This document shows, one piece after another, positions 53,875-64,000 of a stretch of DNA of 64,000 nt. Location: positions 53,796,639 through 53,860,638 of the forward strand of contig CM069455.1 of the NCBI GenBank assembly GCA_035610835.1, written 5' to 3'. The position numbers and the translations under genes were made by a program. The notes beneath the pieces were generated by a model that saw nothing but the letters and a program-made list of their open reading frames with translations, ran no database searches and was not told the DNA's origin. Source of the stretch: Ophiura sarsii. Taxonomy: Eukaryota; Echinodermata; Ophiuroidea; Amphilepidida; Ophiuridae. Positions within the stretch are counted from its first letter, which is position 1. The number at the start of each line of letters is the position of its first letter.

Positions 53875-54060
53875 TGGACTTCTTCCTGTTTCTGCAATCT
53901 TCTTGTTACAGCAAATTCAGCATGTTTTTGTCAGCCCCAAAATAATAGTTGTCACATATCCGTCGATGATGGCGCTATTTCTAAAATAATTGAGGCCAGA
54001 CGGCGGTGTCGGGATCGGTCTAAATTACGAGATTGATTTAAGTTTATTTGTATAGTTCGG
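53875..54060 (-). promoter_or_regulatory. RWDD1 5' UTR and probable promoter region
   Basis: The sequence just upstream of the RWDD1 start is the least repetitive stretch nearby. It contains GCGCCATCATC and a CG-rich patch around 53998-54010, which would suit a TATA-less housekeeping promoter. No TATA box was seen. The placement comes only from position. Confidence 0.35.
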
Positions 54061-54483
54061 TATATTGGAATGGTTCGCAGTCGCAGGAACAACTTAGAGC
54101 TGGGAACAACTTAAATTGTAGGCTAGTATAATGTAATTTCCAATTTCCCTACCGACCCAATTTTCAGTTTTACCAAAACTTTCATTATTTTGTGCAAAAT
54201 TACATTTTCTGACAAATTTGAATAAAAATCAAAACTTTTAGTGGCTCAAAATACCAGGCATATCTTCCTGTTGATTTTAAGGGATTTTTATGGCAGTGGT
54301 GTCATGGTATATGGTTGATAATGAAATCGTTTGCATTACCTACTCAGATTTCAGATGTAATTGACGTTGCAATATTTCAGACAGATTTGTTGACATTTTC
54401 AATAACACATCTACAAATGCTTCCTTAATTGTTTTTAAAAGTGTTAAAGTGTTAATTAAGGTGTAATATATACAAATCAATAG
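54061..54483. other. No gene seen
   Basis: AT-rich sequence upstream of RWDD1 with nothing recognisable. Confidence 0.45.
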
Positions 54484-54491
54484 GTAGTTAG

Positions 54492-55233
54492 CAGTGGCGT
54501 AGCCATGTTTTCCATATTGGGGGGGGGGTGAGAACTGAAAATGAACCGACAAGATTGTTTTTAGTCAAGAAATCCGCGCGTAGCGCGCGAATTTTTTTGA
54601 CTTTATACCTATTTTTGGCACGATTGAGGTACATTTTGGCTCTAAGCAAGCTTGTATCAACGAATATTGCATTAAGGTGACTGTTATGCGCGCGTAGCGC
54701 GCGAAATTTTTTCATATGTGTACTTTTGACCATCATAATTCCATGATTCCTCTTGTCAATGCTTCAAGATCTACAATGGCAGACACTGTACGAGAGGCGA
54801 GCAAAAAGCAAAGTCATCATGCTTTACCGGATCACTCATGGTTTAGTGGCAATACCATCCTGCCCTCCACACCTAGTTCCATCGACAACACAAACCAGAG
54901 GTCACCCCGCCCAGTTCCAGATACAACACTACCGGATCTCGGCATTTCAATATTCTTTCTTTCCCAGCGCCATCTGCCTGTGGAACAACCTGCCAGCTTC
55001 AGCTGTGACTGCCCAAACCATGGAGCAGTTTAGGAGCAGGCTGAGTCCACTTACCCTACGTTAGGACGGTGGCGTTTTTTACTTGCACCTTTTCAACTGT
55101 AAATAGAGGATATCGTGTTCCTGATCGCACCCTTTGCACCTTACAGTACGACAATACTCTACTACAAGAGGGGGGCGATCGCCCCCCTCGCCCCACCCCC
55201 CCCCCCCCCCCCCCCCCTCTGGCTACGCCACTG
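54492..55233. mobile_element. hAT-type element (CAGTGGCGTAGCCA ends) with LINE cargo
   Basis: Perfect 14-bp inverted ends CAGTGGCGTAGCCA / TGGCTACGCCACTG and an 8-bp target duplication GTAGTTAG (54484-54491, 55234-55241). The left part (CGCGCGTAGCGCGCG palindrome, CCTATTTTTGGCACGATTGA) matches the minus-strand fragment at 43590-43751. The right part has a long C run. No transposase. Confidence 0.88.
54753..55064 (+). pseudogene. LINE reverse transcriptase C-terminal fragment
   Basis: About 100 codons to a stop: LQWQTLYERRAKSKVIMLYR, then THGLVAIP, RTSQ-like TRGHPAQF, YSFFPSAICLWNNLP and FRSRL. The pattern L.W..L..RR...+L.+ and the YSFFP...WN.LP block are typical of the end of ORF2 in CR1/jockey-type LINEs. 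The polymerase core is absent. It lies wholly inside the hAT-type element, as captured or previously inserted cargo. Confidence 0.75.
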
Positions 55234-55244
55234 GTAGTTAGTAG

Positions 55245-55630
55245 TTAAAGGCATATATATGTGATCTTTTCAAGAGAGCGCCCCCTATTCATGATTTTTT
55301 TTTAAATTTCGATTTTCTTGCAGATTTACATTTAGTGATCATAAATCGTACATACATTCCAAGTTACAGAGCGATACCATTCCTAATTATCTCAAAATCA
55401 TGGTTTTAGTGTGAATTTAGACTAGAAAAAATAAGTTGTCGGATATCCGACAGTTTATTTTCACTCTAAAACCATGATTTTGAAGTAATTAAGAATCGTA
55501 TCGCCCTGTAACTTGGAATGTATGTACGGTACGATTTATGATCAGAAATGTAAATCTGCAAGAAAATCTGCTTTCAATTTTGTTTCGATGTTGAGGGCGT
55601 TCCATGGAAAGATCACATAATATACCTTTA
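55245..55630. mobile_element. AGGCATATTATGTGATC foldback MITE, copy 4
   Basis: Complete, with TTAA borders (GTTAAAGGCATATATATGTG ... ATAATATACCTTTAAC) and the same arm blocks as copy 3. It begins 4 bp after the target duplication of the hAT element at 54492-55233. Confidence 0.85.
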
Positions 55631-57894
55631 ACACCCCTTTCAGATGCAATAATGAAATTGAGTGAAATAATGAATAATGAATAATGAAATAGACACCTAC
55701 TCACTCTTTTAAAAATATGAAACGGGAATTAAACTGGAAATCATATTTCATTAGCCAAACATTCAATTTAAAAATGATGAGGTCGTGCTTTTTACAGACC
55801 TGGATCGCTGCACATAGCAGGCAGCGTTAGCAGGTACATGGGCGATGCTAAATATCAATCATCAACGAAGCCTGTGCGGCATGAGATTGGATCAATTCTT
55901 TTCTCATGTCTGAAGGCTGACAGCAAAATATTGTTAACTTTATTTGTTGGGAGTGACTGTTTTTAATAATAATTCAACCAGCATGCCGTATATAGGCTTT
56001 TTAAGCCTGGCCCGAGCAATTTGCTTGAGTTTGGTCCCTTCAGGACCCAAGCGTGTGTCTGTACGGACCGACCGTGTAAACAAACAAATGTCGTCTACCT
56101 ATTTATGGGCAAGTTGTCTTTAATAGGGTGCGAATCCCAATTAGACCATGGGAGGGGAGTGGGGATGTTATAAATTGTAGTTATCATAGTTATAAGTTAA
56201 AATTGACTCTTGGGTGGAGCAGCCCATTTACCTGGTGGGCCAGTGGGGCGGTACAGCATCACTATGGGGTGGGCGGGCACTGCGCCGGATGAGGCAAGAG
56301 AACATAAATTAGAGTATTAACTTGCGCGCGCGCCGCAGCAGAAATAATGGCTTTTTACGTCAACATCTTAAAATTTAGCTTAATTTGGTCGGAAAGACAT
56401 AGGCTACTACCTCAGACCAATATCTAAAGTGACTCGGTAATTTTGACCATCGATTTTTGTACGGGATGGGCGTGCTCGTCGGTCACGGGCTGAGTGTTGA
56501 CTGGAGCAAGGATCGTGGCTGGATTTACTGTGGTAGGCCGTAGGTATTTTTAGAAGTGACAAAATACCTCTTGAGGAGTCTTGAAGATGAACTGAATTAT
56601 GCTGGCAATTAATGTTGACGCTTGAAACTTCTTTTAGCCGAATTTGAGTTTACTAGTACTACACAAGTGCTACCGCAAGCATATAACGGACATCAAATGC
56701 AGCGCCCACTAGCGACCAGCTGAACAATAGGAATCGAACCACAGCTAAACATCAATGGTCGCTTGCTCTGATGTCAATTGTCTAAAGCTAACTATTGGGA
56801 GTCAATATATTAGAAAATTGACATATCAAAGTTGTTGTTTAATGGTATAGATGTAATGAATATTAGTCAAACCCCTATTATGGAAGAGATGAGAGCCAAA
56901 TGCCATTCCCCTGCAACATAACAGATCGATACAGATGAGTGAAAATGAATGTGTCGCAAAAAATTCAAAAATTCAAAAATTCAACAAAAATTAAAAATGT
57001 TTGCAACTTTCATTTCAAGATTTCTCTGTAATTTGTGCATTAAAGAAAATGATTTTCTCTATAATACTTATTTATACATCAAGGAATATTTTGATAGCTT
57101 ACTTATTGAAATTGATTCTATAAATTGTCTAATATCAATGCTCCCGTAAGTCCCAAAATATAAATAATTTAGTTGTCCACGGTCAGTCCTTATATTTGGT
57201 CATATCTAAAACATTTTTAGTGAGTTCACACGCTCACCATAGGCCGGTGAACAATGATGTCAATAACGAAACAAACTGATACAACAACAAATGAATTTCA
57301 ACATATTTCCAAATCGACACTCTGCTTTATCAACGGCTAATAATTGGCGTTTGAACTCACGTCAACTTAGCATAATCGACTACACATGAATGCTTTCATT
57401 GCACACTGGTCTATCGGTATGTCAAATCGCCACTGCACAATACAGGTATATCGTCTCAGGGTATATGTTCATCGGTTAAGCATGAGCGGGTAATTTGACT
57501 ATGAATAAGGTTTATACGAGGTTTTAGAACTGATGGAAAATAAGATAGGAATGTCGAGGACAACCAAACAATATTTTATTATTGGCCTAACTGCTGGTTG
57601 GAAAATTCAGTCATGGATGATTAGTTCAAAAGTTAAATGCTGTAACTTGGAGGCGCTGTATTTAATGTCCATAGTCTACGTCAGAAGGAACTGAAGATTT
57701 TCACACGTGATTTGGGGTTGAAATGTATGAGGGGCTTGGAGAACTGAAACACAGGCTGCAATTGGGGGTTAGGGAACTAGCAAAACTGTGAAAAGGGGTA
57801 TCTTCCCGGGGGTATCTTCAAGTATCGCCGTACACATGGCCAATTATATTTATATTATCTACCCAAAGCCTAAAAGTAATAAATGTAATACTAT
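55631..57894. other. No gene seen
   Basis: 2.2 kb without supported genes. A GGACCGACCGTG motif at about 56065 recalls the CGACCGACC elements at 16661 and 10785. Confidence 0.45.
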
Positions 57895-58257
57895 AAGGCC
57901 GAAATACAAAACAAGTTTGTTTCCAGTATAAGAAGCCTGAAAAGTCAAATGCGTTTTTTTTGTTTGTTTTTTTGGCTCAAATTCATAGCGGATATTCACT
58001 TGAAATGGTTTGATTTAGTCAAATAATTATGTGCATTTTTGTTACACTTATGCTCGCTAAGCCGTGGATTTGCACTTTCGTGTTGGCCGTATGTAATCGC
58101 TATTGAAACATGTCTGACACAATTTTGACAAAAGATGACACCCTAACAATATTTTTTCCTGTTTTGTCTATAAAATAATAAAAATGCGCAAGAAACAAAC
58201 GTCTCAGTGAAATGTGCGTGCCCTACTGGAAACAAACTTGTTTTTTGGTTTGGCCTA
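57895..58257. mobile_element. MITE with AACAAGTTTGTTTCCAGTA arms
   Basis: AAGGCCGAAATACAAAACAA plus GTTTGTTTCCAGTA at the left, and the complement ending GGTTTGGCCT at the right. Confidence 0.78.
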
Positions 58258-58295
58258 TTGCTGAAGAAATAAAGCAAATAAAGTAATGCCATCTA

Positions 58296-59390
58296 TACAA
58301 CTGAAGATAGCAATGTTAATCATGTTAATTGATAGAAGATATTTCGTATGAGGCTTTCTTAAGCCAAAGATAGAAATGCTATCCACTGAGGACAGCAATG
58401 TTAATACTATCGATAGAAGATATTAATGCTTACTAAGCCAAACATTATAGTAATGCTATCTACTGAAGATAGCGATGTTATCGATGTTAGGGACCGTTCA
58501 TTCTTTATGCTGGAGGGGGGGGGGGGGTCATGTAACTTTCATATGTTGTAATAGGGGGGTTATGTAACTTTTTATTCTTAAACAGGGGGGTTGTGTAACT
58601 TTTTTTTAAACTATAAAGATGGTGGTGATTGAGGTGATTTTAGAGGCTATTTTGGAGTGTAAATGCAATTTTTTTCTGCGCTTCGCGCAGATTTTCTTAA
58701 AACCTATCAACTTCAAAATCTGTTACTATGAGACGACTTCTAGACAGCAAATCTTGTCTGTGCCTCGCGCGATATGGTGGAAAAATATCTATAATCATCA
58801 ACGGTCGCGAAATTAGAGCCACGGACGGGGTGTATAACAAAATCCAATTTTATAATTTAAGAAAAATGTGATTTATTGCATGCTTTTCACCTCGTCTCAG
58901 CTTTGCACAAATGCTCACAAAAGTAGAACGTTTTACTGGATTTTACGTTTCTGCCCAGAATGTAGGCTAACTTGTTCGGGTTAATATAAAGACTCACAAA
59001 ACCATACAAAATGTATAAATATGACACAATTTCCGATCGCTACGCTCGCCATAACTAATTTTACACAATAAAAAGAAGGGCCATAAAAGTATTGGCCGTT
59101 CAGATAAGGCACAAACAGAATTTGCCAACATATCCATGAACAAAATTCCAAAGGTAAAGACAGCCCCCACAAATATAGTAATGCTATTTACTGAAGATAG
59201 CTATGTTAATCGATAGAAGATATTAATGTTTTCTAAGCCAAAGATAGCGATGCTATCTACTGAAGATAGCAATGCTATCAATAGACAATTTCATTACTTT
59301 CCAAACTAAAGATAGTAGTAATGCTATCTACTGAAGATAGTCATGTTATTGATAGACGATATTAATACAAAGCAAAAAAAGTAATCATAT
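58296..59390. repeat. Diverged repeats of a GCTATCTACTGAAGATAGCA unit, interrupted
   Basis: Units of about 70 bp occur at 58296-58490 and 59175-59390, with strays near 60875-60930. Each unit contains short palindromes (GATAGC...GCTATC). 58493-59170 splits the run and begins GGGACCGTTCATTC followed by G tracts, like a Harbinger-type end; no matching right end was found. Confidence 0.65.
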
Positions 59391-60449
59391 ATGGTCACGC
59401 GTTATGAACTCGCCTCCCAATAGGGTGGTGCCGTTACATTTTTTAGTTTCATGCTGTAATTTTCCTCAAATATTTTTAAAACCACAAAAGCTATCTCAAC
59501 AAATTTGGTATCATTTTAAAGCCCTAATAACAAGCTATCTGCCTGCAAAATGGCATTGGTATAGCTAATACAGAATGGGAGATACAGCTGTTTGATGTTT
59601 GGGGACCAGGGGTGGTGCTGGAAGGGGTGTTTCTGGAAGGGGTGCCGCCTGTACAAACTCAATGGGGATAATCCCATGTTTTGTTCTTTTTACAATAACT
59701 AGTCATCTCCTAATGCTACAAACACCATTCTGGTCCCATTTTAAAGGATAATTAGTAGTCTTTAAGTATGTGGTTCAACAGACTTGTCAACTATTTGTAA
59801 CAACTAATTAATTATGGATAAGACAATGAACATCAACTTTCTTCCTATTCGCTACACAGTAAACATGAATAATCAGCCTCAATTTACCGGATTTATAAAA
59901 ATGACAATAACAGAAAAAGTTTTCAACCTATGATAGCAAAAGTATACATTTTTAAAGCTTGTAACTAGAGGAATTCAGAAATGCAGTTTATATCAGGGAA
60001 GGGTTCATCCTTAAACAAATATTTTTGAAAATTCTAAAAATATATAAAATAAAAATTGGAGATATTCACTAGCCGGTATAATTACCATACCGACGTAGTA
60101 ACTTTAACAATTATATATCATCTAATGGGTAATTTCATGAGGAATTCAAATATGTAAAGTAAATAATGATAGGGGTAGGTATAAAAAATATATGGATCTC
60201 GAATTAAAAATTAAAAACTCTGATATTTTTCCGAACATTTCCGATCATACCATTTTAGTTCTTATAGTCGTACTATAATTTTAATGGCATATTTGGTTTC
60301 CTCATGAAATTTCCCTTCAGAAAATATATACTTTTACTACCTCAGGGGGGTATACAAGCAAATATAAATGTGTAAAGTTAAAATCATGTCGTGAAAGCCA
60401 AAATCCGTGTGTAACGCGAAAGGAGGCGAGCTTAAAACACATGACCATA
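59391..60449. mobile_element. Inverted-repeat element, about 1.06 kb
   Basis: TATGGTCACGCGTTATGAAC plus TCGCCTCC at the left and the complement GGAGGCGAGCTT...ATGACCATA at the right, with TA borders. No gene inside. Confidence 0.7.
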
Positions 60450-60453
60450 TACA

Positions 60454-60871
60454 CTACTCAAAAGAATGAAACAGGTGTGTGTCATGACAACATATCATAG
60501 GCACTAGTACTTCAAAAGGTTTTTAAAATAATGTAGTCAATTGTTTCCCGACCCAAGAATGTCCACACACCCCTATAAGGACAATAAGAACTGATTTTGT
60601 CAGACATTGTATCATTATCATTTACCATGTACACAGCACCGTTGGAAGACTTCATTGATTTACATAGCCTTGGCATCTAGCGCCACCTGTATAAAAAGTA
60701 AACATCCTTATATATGAGACTATTTTGCACCATAATGTTTTTAAGGATCAGTGATTATATACTGACAAAATTTCATCGATATAGCTCCTTCACTTCTGGG
60801 TGATTTCAAAAACTTGTTGATACCCCCTCGTATGTCATGACATACCTGTTCCTTTATTTTCTTGAGTAGTG
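60454..60871. mobile_element. Mariner-type MITE (CACTACTCAAAAGAATGAAA)
   Basis: Ends CACTACTCAAAAGAATGAAA plus CAGGT and the complement ending CTTGAGTAGTG, with TA borders. The left TA is shared with the previous element. Confidence 0.82.
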
Positions 60872-60933
60872 TATACTGAAGATAGTAATGCTAGCACGCG
60901 GATTTAAAACTAATCACTGAAAATAGTGATGCT

Positions 60934-61750
60934 AAAGGGGTAAAAAAAAAAGTAAGTCCCCCCTAAAGTTTGATCACGTTTGTTTGCATAACGCTATACA
61001 CAATAAGAAGTTTTGAGAGATTGAAACACTTATGAAAAGTAAAAACACTTGGCTACCCATAGAAAGTTTCCCCATTTCAATATCATTATTACCTTTCCCA
61101 ACATAGGTCTAGTCACATTTCCCTAAAATGATGTTTTCAGAAAAAGTGGCACTTTTCAAAATCTTATGCAAGAAAGTTACAACAATTCCTCCAGTGCTGT
61201 TTAAAATTAATTTCAATTTTCTTTATTTTCAATTAAAAGAAAGTTTTTTCTTTCTTTTTAGCTGGTCCTTATTTGAAATTATGAATAAAATTATTTTATT
61301 TCATGCATTACTAGCCAATAGTGTCCACCATACACGTCAATAACTTCCCTGTATCGTTGAAAAGTACCACTTTTAGGAAAACATCATTTTAGGGAAATGC
61401 GACTGTTTTGGGAAAAGTAAACATGGTATTGAAAAGGGGAAATTTGTGTGCGTAGCCAAGTGAAAATGTTTTAATCTCTCAAAACGCCTGATTGTGTGTG
61501 GATTTATTCACACAAACTCGTATAGAATCTTGAAAAGTGCCAATTTTTTTGAAAACATCATTTTGGGGAAATGTGACTATTTTGGGAAAGTAATAATGAC
61601 GTTGAAATGGAGAAACTTTCTATAAGTAGCAAAGTGTTTTTGCTTTTTATTATTAGTGTTTCAATCTCTCAAAGCTTCTTATTGTGTGTAGAGTTATGCA
61701 AACAAACGTGATCAAATGTTAGGAGGGACTTACCTTTTTTTACCCCTTTA
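60934..61750. mobile_element. Large foldback with a third partial arm
   Basis: The left arm (60934-61165, AAAGGGGTAAAAAAAAAAGT, then TAAGTCCC) pairs with 61515-61750. Another partial right arm lies at about 61360-61510 (CCACTTTTAGGAAAACATCA), so the element has three arm copies. No gene. Confidence 0.75.
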
Positions 61751-62969
61751 TCTCCCCAACCCCAAAGATAGAACATAACTGTGTGCATAATCTATGGGAA
61801 CCGAGGCAAATTGGAAACCAGAATTAGGGCATTTTGCAAGAAACGCAATCCAGTCTCTTTAAAATCTTCTTTACATCAGCATAACATATAACATGTTCTC
61901 TTCTGAAGATGGCACTGTTATGACCTTACATACGTGTATTAAGAAAAATTAAGCAACAATTCACATATATGTATATACATGTTGTATAACATTTATTTAT
62001 TTTGATCAGACAAGAACATGTACAGAATAAGGATATCCTGTACAGAGGATAGACATAAACATAAGCTACCATAACAAAACACCATCGATATGTACATACA
62101 TGTACAGGGCAAGTATGTTTTTGTCAAAGTAAATCCTGAAATTAATTTCTGGTACAAACATCTTCTTTTCAGCAGAGCTGAAATGGCAATGATATTATTT
62201 ATAATAAGATTTATAATTTGTGAGCCATATTGATCCATCGGAAGAAGCGGCCGACTATCCACATCGTATAATCGACCGGTGAATTAGTTATACCAGTATT
62301 CAATAATTATCCTATAATTGAGTCTGTGTGTAGAAAAGAAAAATCCGAAAATGGAAACCATACTTTATATTGCTTTTGGTACTGTGACCTCCTTGGTATC
62401 ATACCATTCTTCATATCACATGCAATATCTCAAATCAAAGAGGAAATTTCTCAACAATTTTACAATATGATATTTTCAAGTAGGAGTTATAATACTATTA
62501 CAGTTTTCATGGACTTTATTCACATACTTTTGCCCTGATAGCAACCATGCAGTATTTGTATTATTAAACCTTTAGGCAACGAAAACACCCAACCCTGTTG
62601 TACGGGCAAATGGACATCTCAGGTAGTGTCGGTCGGTCAACTTTCTTTTTACCCACACAATTCGGGAAATGTGTGTGGAATTTTCAATTTTAAGGCAATT
62701 TTCGAATATTTTAAATAGTTTTTCAAAAATTTCTAAAAGAAAATTAAAAATTAATATTTGTGGGAAATTCCAACATATTGGTTCGGTCGGGCCTGTACAA
62801 CAGAAGATTTTCCATGGCCTTAATGGAAATCTTGTTTTATTAATAAGTTAGCAACGGATCAACATGACTGGTTCATGAATGAGGTGTTATTTCAAAATGC
62901 TGATTTGATTGGTAATGTAATTAGTGATCTTGGTATTACAGGCACATTATAAATTTACAGAAGGAAAAA
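61751..62969. other. No gene seen
   Basis: AT-rich. Around 62572-62820 there are weak inverted pieces (CTGTTGTAC / GTACAACAG) with GGTCGGTC motifs, possibly a worn member of the CGACCGACC elements. Confidence 0.4.
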
Positions 62970-63194
62970 TCCCGTAACACTTTTGGACCGGTGATTTGAT
63001 ATTTCGCCGGTAATAAATCATCTAAGGATGTGTCTATTTCCCACTACGTGGTCCAATTAAAAGACTGCGAAGGACATAATTATGCCCCAAGGGCATAAAC
63101 TAACCTTCATAACCCTAAAAATGGGCCACATAGTCAGCGGTTGACAAATTACCTGTGAATTGTCAAAATCAACGGTCCAAAAGTATTAAGGGAT
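62970..63194. mobile_element. MITE, 225 bp
   Basis: CCCGTAACACTTTTGGACCG and the complement CGGTCCAAAAGTATTAAGGG. Confidence 0.75.
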
Positions 63195-63338
63195 GGGAAC
63201 ATAATGCAAAATCAATGGTCTTTCAGCCAACACACACAAACATATCCAGTGAAGGAGTAATTGCATCACAGAGGACTGCAGCAGTTGGCTTGTAAATTCT
63301 TACTGGTATAGGCAACAAACAAGAAACCCTGTTCTATC

Positions 63339-63735
63339 AGTCTGACCCCCGGTACCCCAACTCAACACAAAGGTTTGTAACCATGACTGTTCTTCATTTT
63401 TTCAAAGTACCCCTTTGCAAGGATTTTACCCCTTTTTTTGGCAAAAACGAGGACAAAATTGGGGTGAAAATACACTTTTGTTGGTGACTATGATTTCAAA
63501 CACCCCTTTTTAAAGACACTTTATACATACATTAAATAGATAAAATTGATTCCCAAACATGACATTTTTTTAGGATTTCGTAATATACCCCATTTTTTGA
63601 ATTTCGCTGAGACTAATTCATGAAATATACCCCTATTTTCATGATTTCGCGGTTTGCGCTGACAATAAAAAATATACCCCTATCTTCATGGTTGCCAACT
63701 TTTGTGTTGAGTTGGGGTATCGGGGTCTGACCTGC
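63339..63735. mobile_element. MITE with a TCTGACCCCGGTACCCCAAC end
   Basis: The left end, through CCCCAACTCAACACAAAGGT, pairs with TTTTGTGTTGAGTTGGGGTA...GGTCTGACC at the right. Subterminal TATACCCC / CCCCTTT repeats. Confidence 0.8.
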
Positions 63736-63932
63736 CCATTTTTGTAAAAATTGGTGAACAAAATGTCCATCTGCAAATGAATACAGAGGCAAAATGTTTA
63801 CAGACTGTTTGGACTTTTTCCGGTCATTAGAAAGGGAAAAAAGCAAACCAAAAATAAGAAAAAAAAACCCAAAGTATTCATTTGCATGTGAACCTGTTTT
63901 TCACCAATTTCTAAAAACATGGGTTGATCGGG
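63736..63932. mobile_element. Foldback sequence at the window end
   Basis: AAAATTGGTGAACAAAATGT...GCAAATGAATA pairs with TATTCATTTGCATGTGAACC...CACCAATTT. Confidence 0.65.
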
Positions 63933-64000
63933 TCCGTATAAGAACATGTTTTTTTTCATTTTATCGCCTTACTGCATTTTGATATAAAACTATTTCAATG

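Noticed and set aside
62326..62538. Small open frame with hydrophobic segments
   Set aside because: No conserved neighbour, homology or splice context; AT-rich chance frame.

Overview
This is an animal genomic window, AT-rich and dense with repeats. It carries introns, tRNA-derived repeats, LINE debris, many inverted-repeat DNA transposons and satellite-like arrays. Secreted fibrinogen-domain (ficolin-like) genes in tandem, together with the repeat types, suggest a marine invertebrate deuterostome such as an echinoderm or hemichordate. That placement is an inference, and nothing here fixes a species.

Two gene systems can be supported. The first is a complete RWDD1 (RWD-domain, DFRP2-type) gene on the minus strand, assembled from seven coding exons spread over 35.6 kb (53874 down to 18311). 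Every junction is GT/AG, the phases agree, and the conceptual product is about 233 residues. The second is a plus-strand cluster of three single-exon fibrinogen-related (ficolin-like) secreted protein genes (23227-24177, 31108-32064, 35750-36718) plus a fourth 3' fragment (36969-37259). The whole cluster sits antisense inside RWDD1 intron 5 (22359-42550). The FREP genes share about 0.5 kb of upstream sequence and a duplicated 3' flank, so the duplicated unit is promoter + gene + downstream DNA.

Layout. 1-18 kb is intergenic on the 3' side of RWDD1: foldback elements, tRNA-like repeats, duplicated palindromes, a 2.2-kb array of a 109-bp satellite, and many MITEs. 18.3-22.4 kb holds the last two RWDD1 exons. 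22.6-41.1 kb is the FREP cluster, broken up by a SINE with target duplication, a second satellite array split by a 2.3-kb insertion that has two identical 491-bp ends, and a 2.65-kb TTAA-flanked element that carries a third satellite array. 41.6-42.5 kb is a 94-bp intronic minisatellite. 42.5-53.9 kb holds RWDD1 exons 5 to 1. Exon 3 is followed by a tandem array of eight copies of its own 3' part plus splice donor, and exon 4 has a truncated duplicate. A hAT-type element lies exactly on one of the duplicated donors, and a piggyBac-like relic lies in intron 1. 54-64 kb is intergenic, with MITEs, foldbacks and a hAT-type element containing the 3' end of a LINE reverse transcriptase.

Overall: one conserved housekeeping gene, one young antisense innate-immunity-type gene family nested in it, and an unusually legible record of transposition. 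Several insertions can be checked against empty copies of the same target inside the window.
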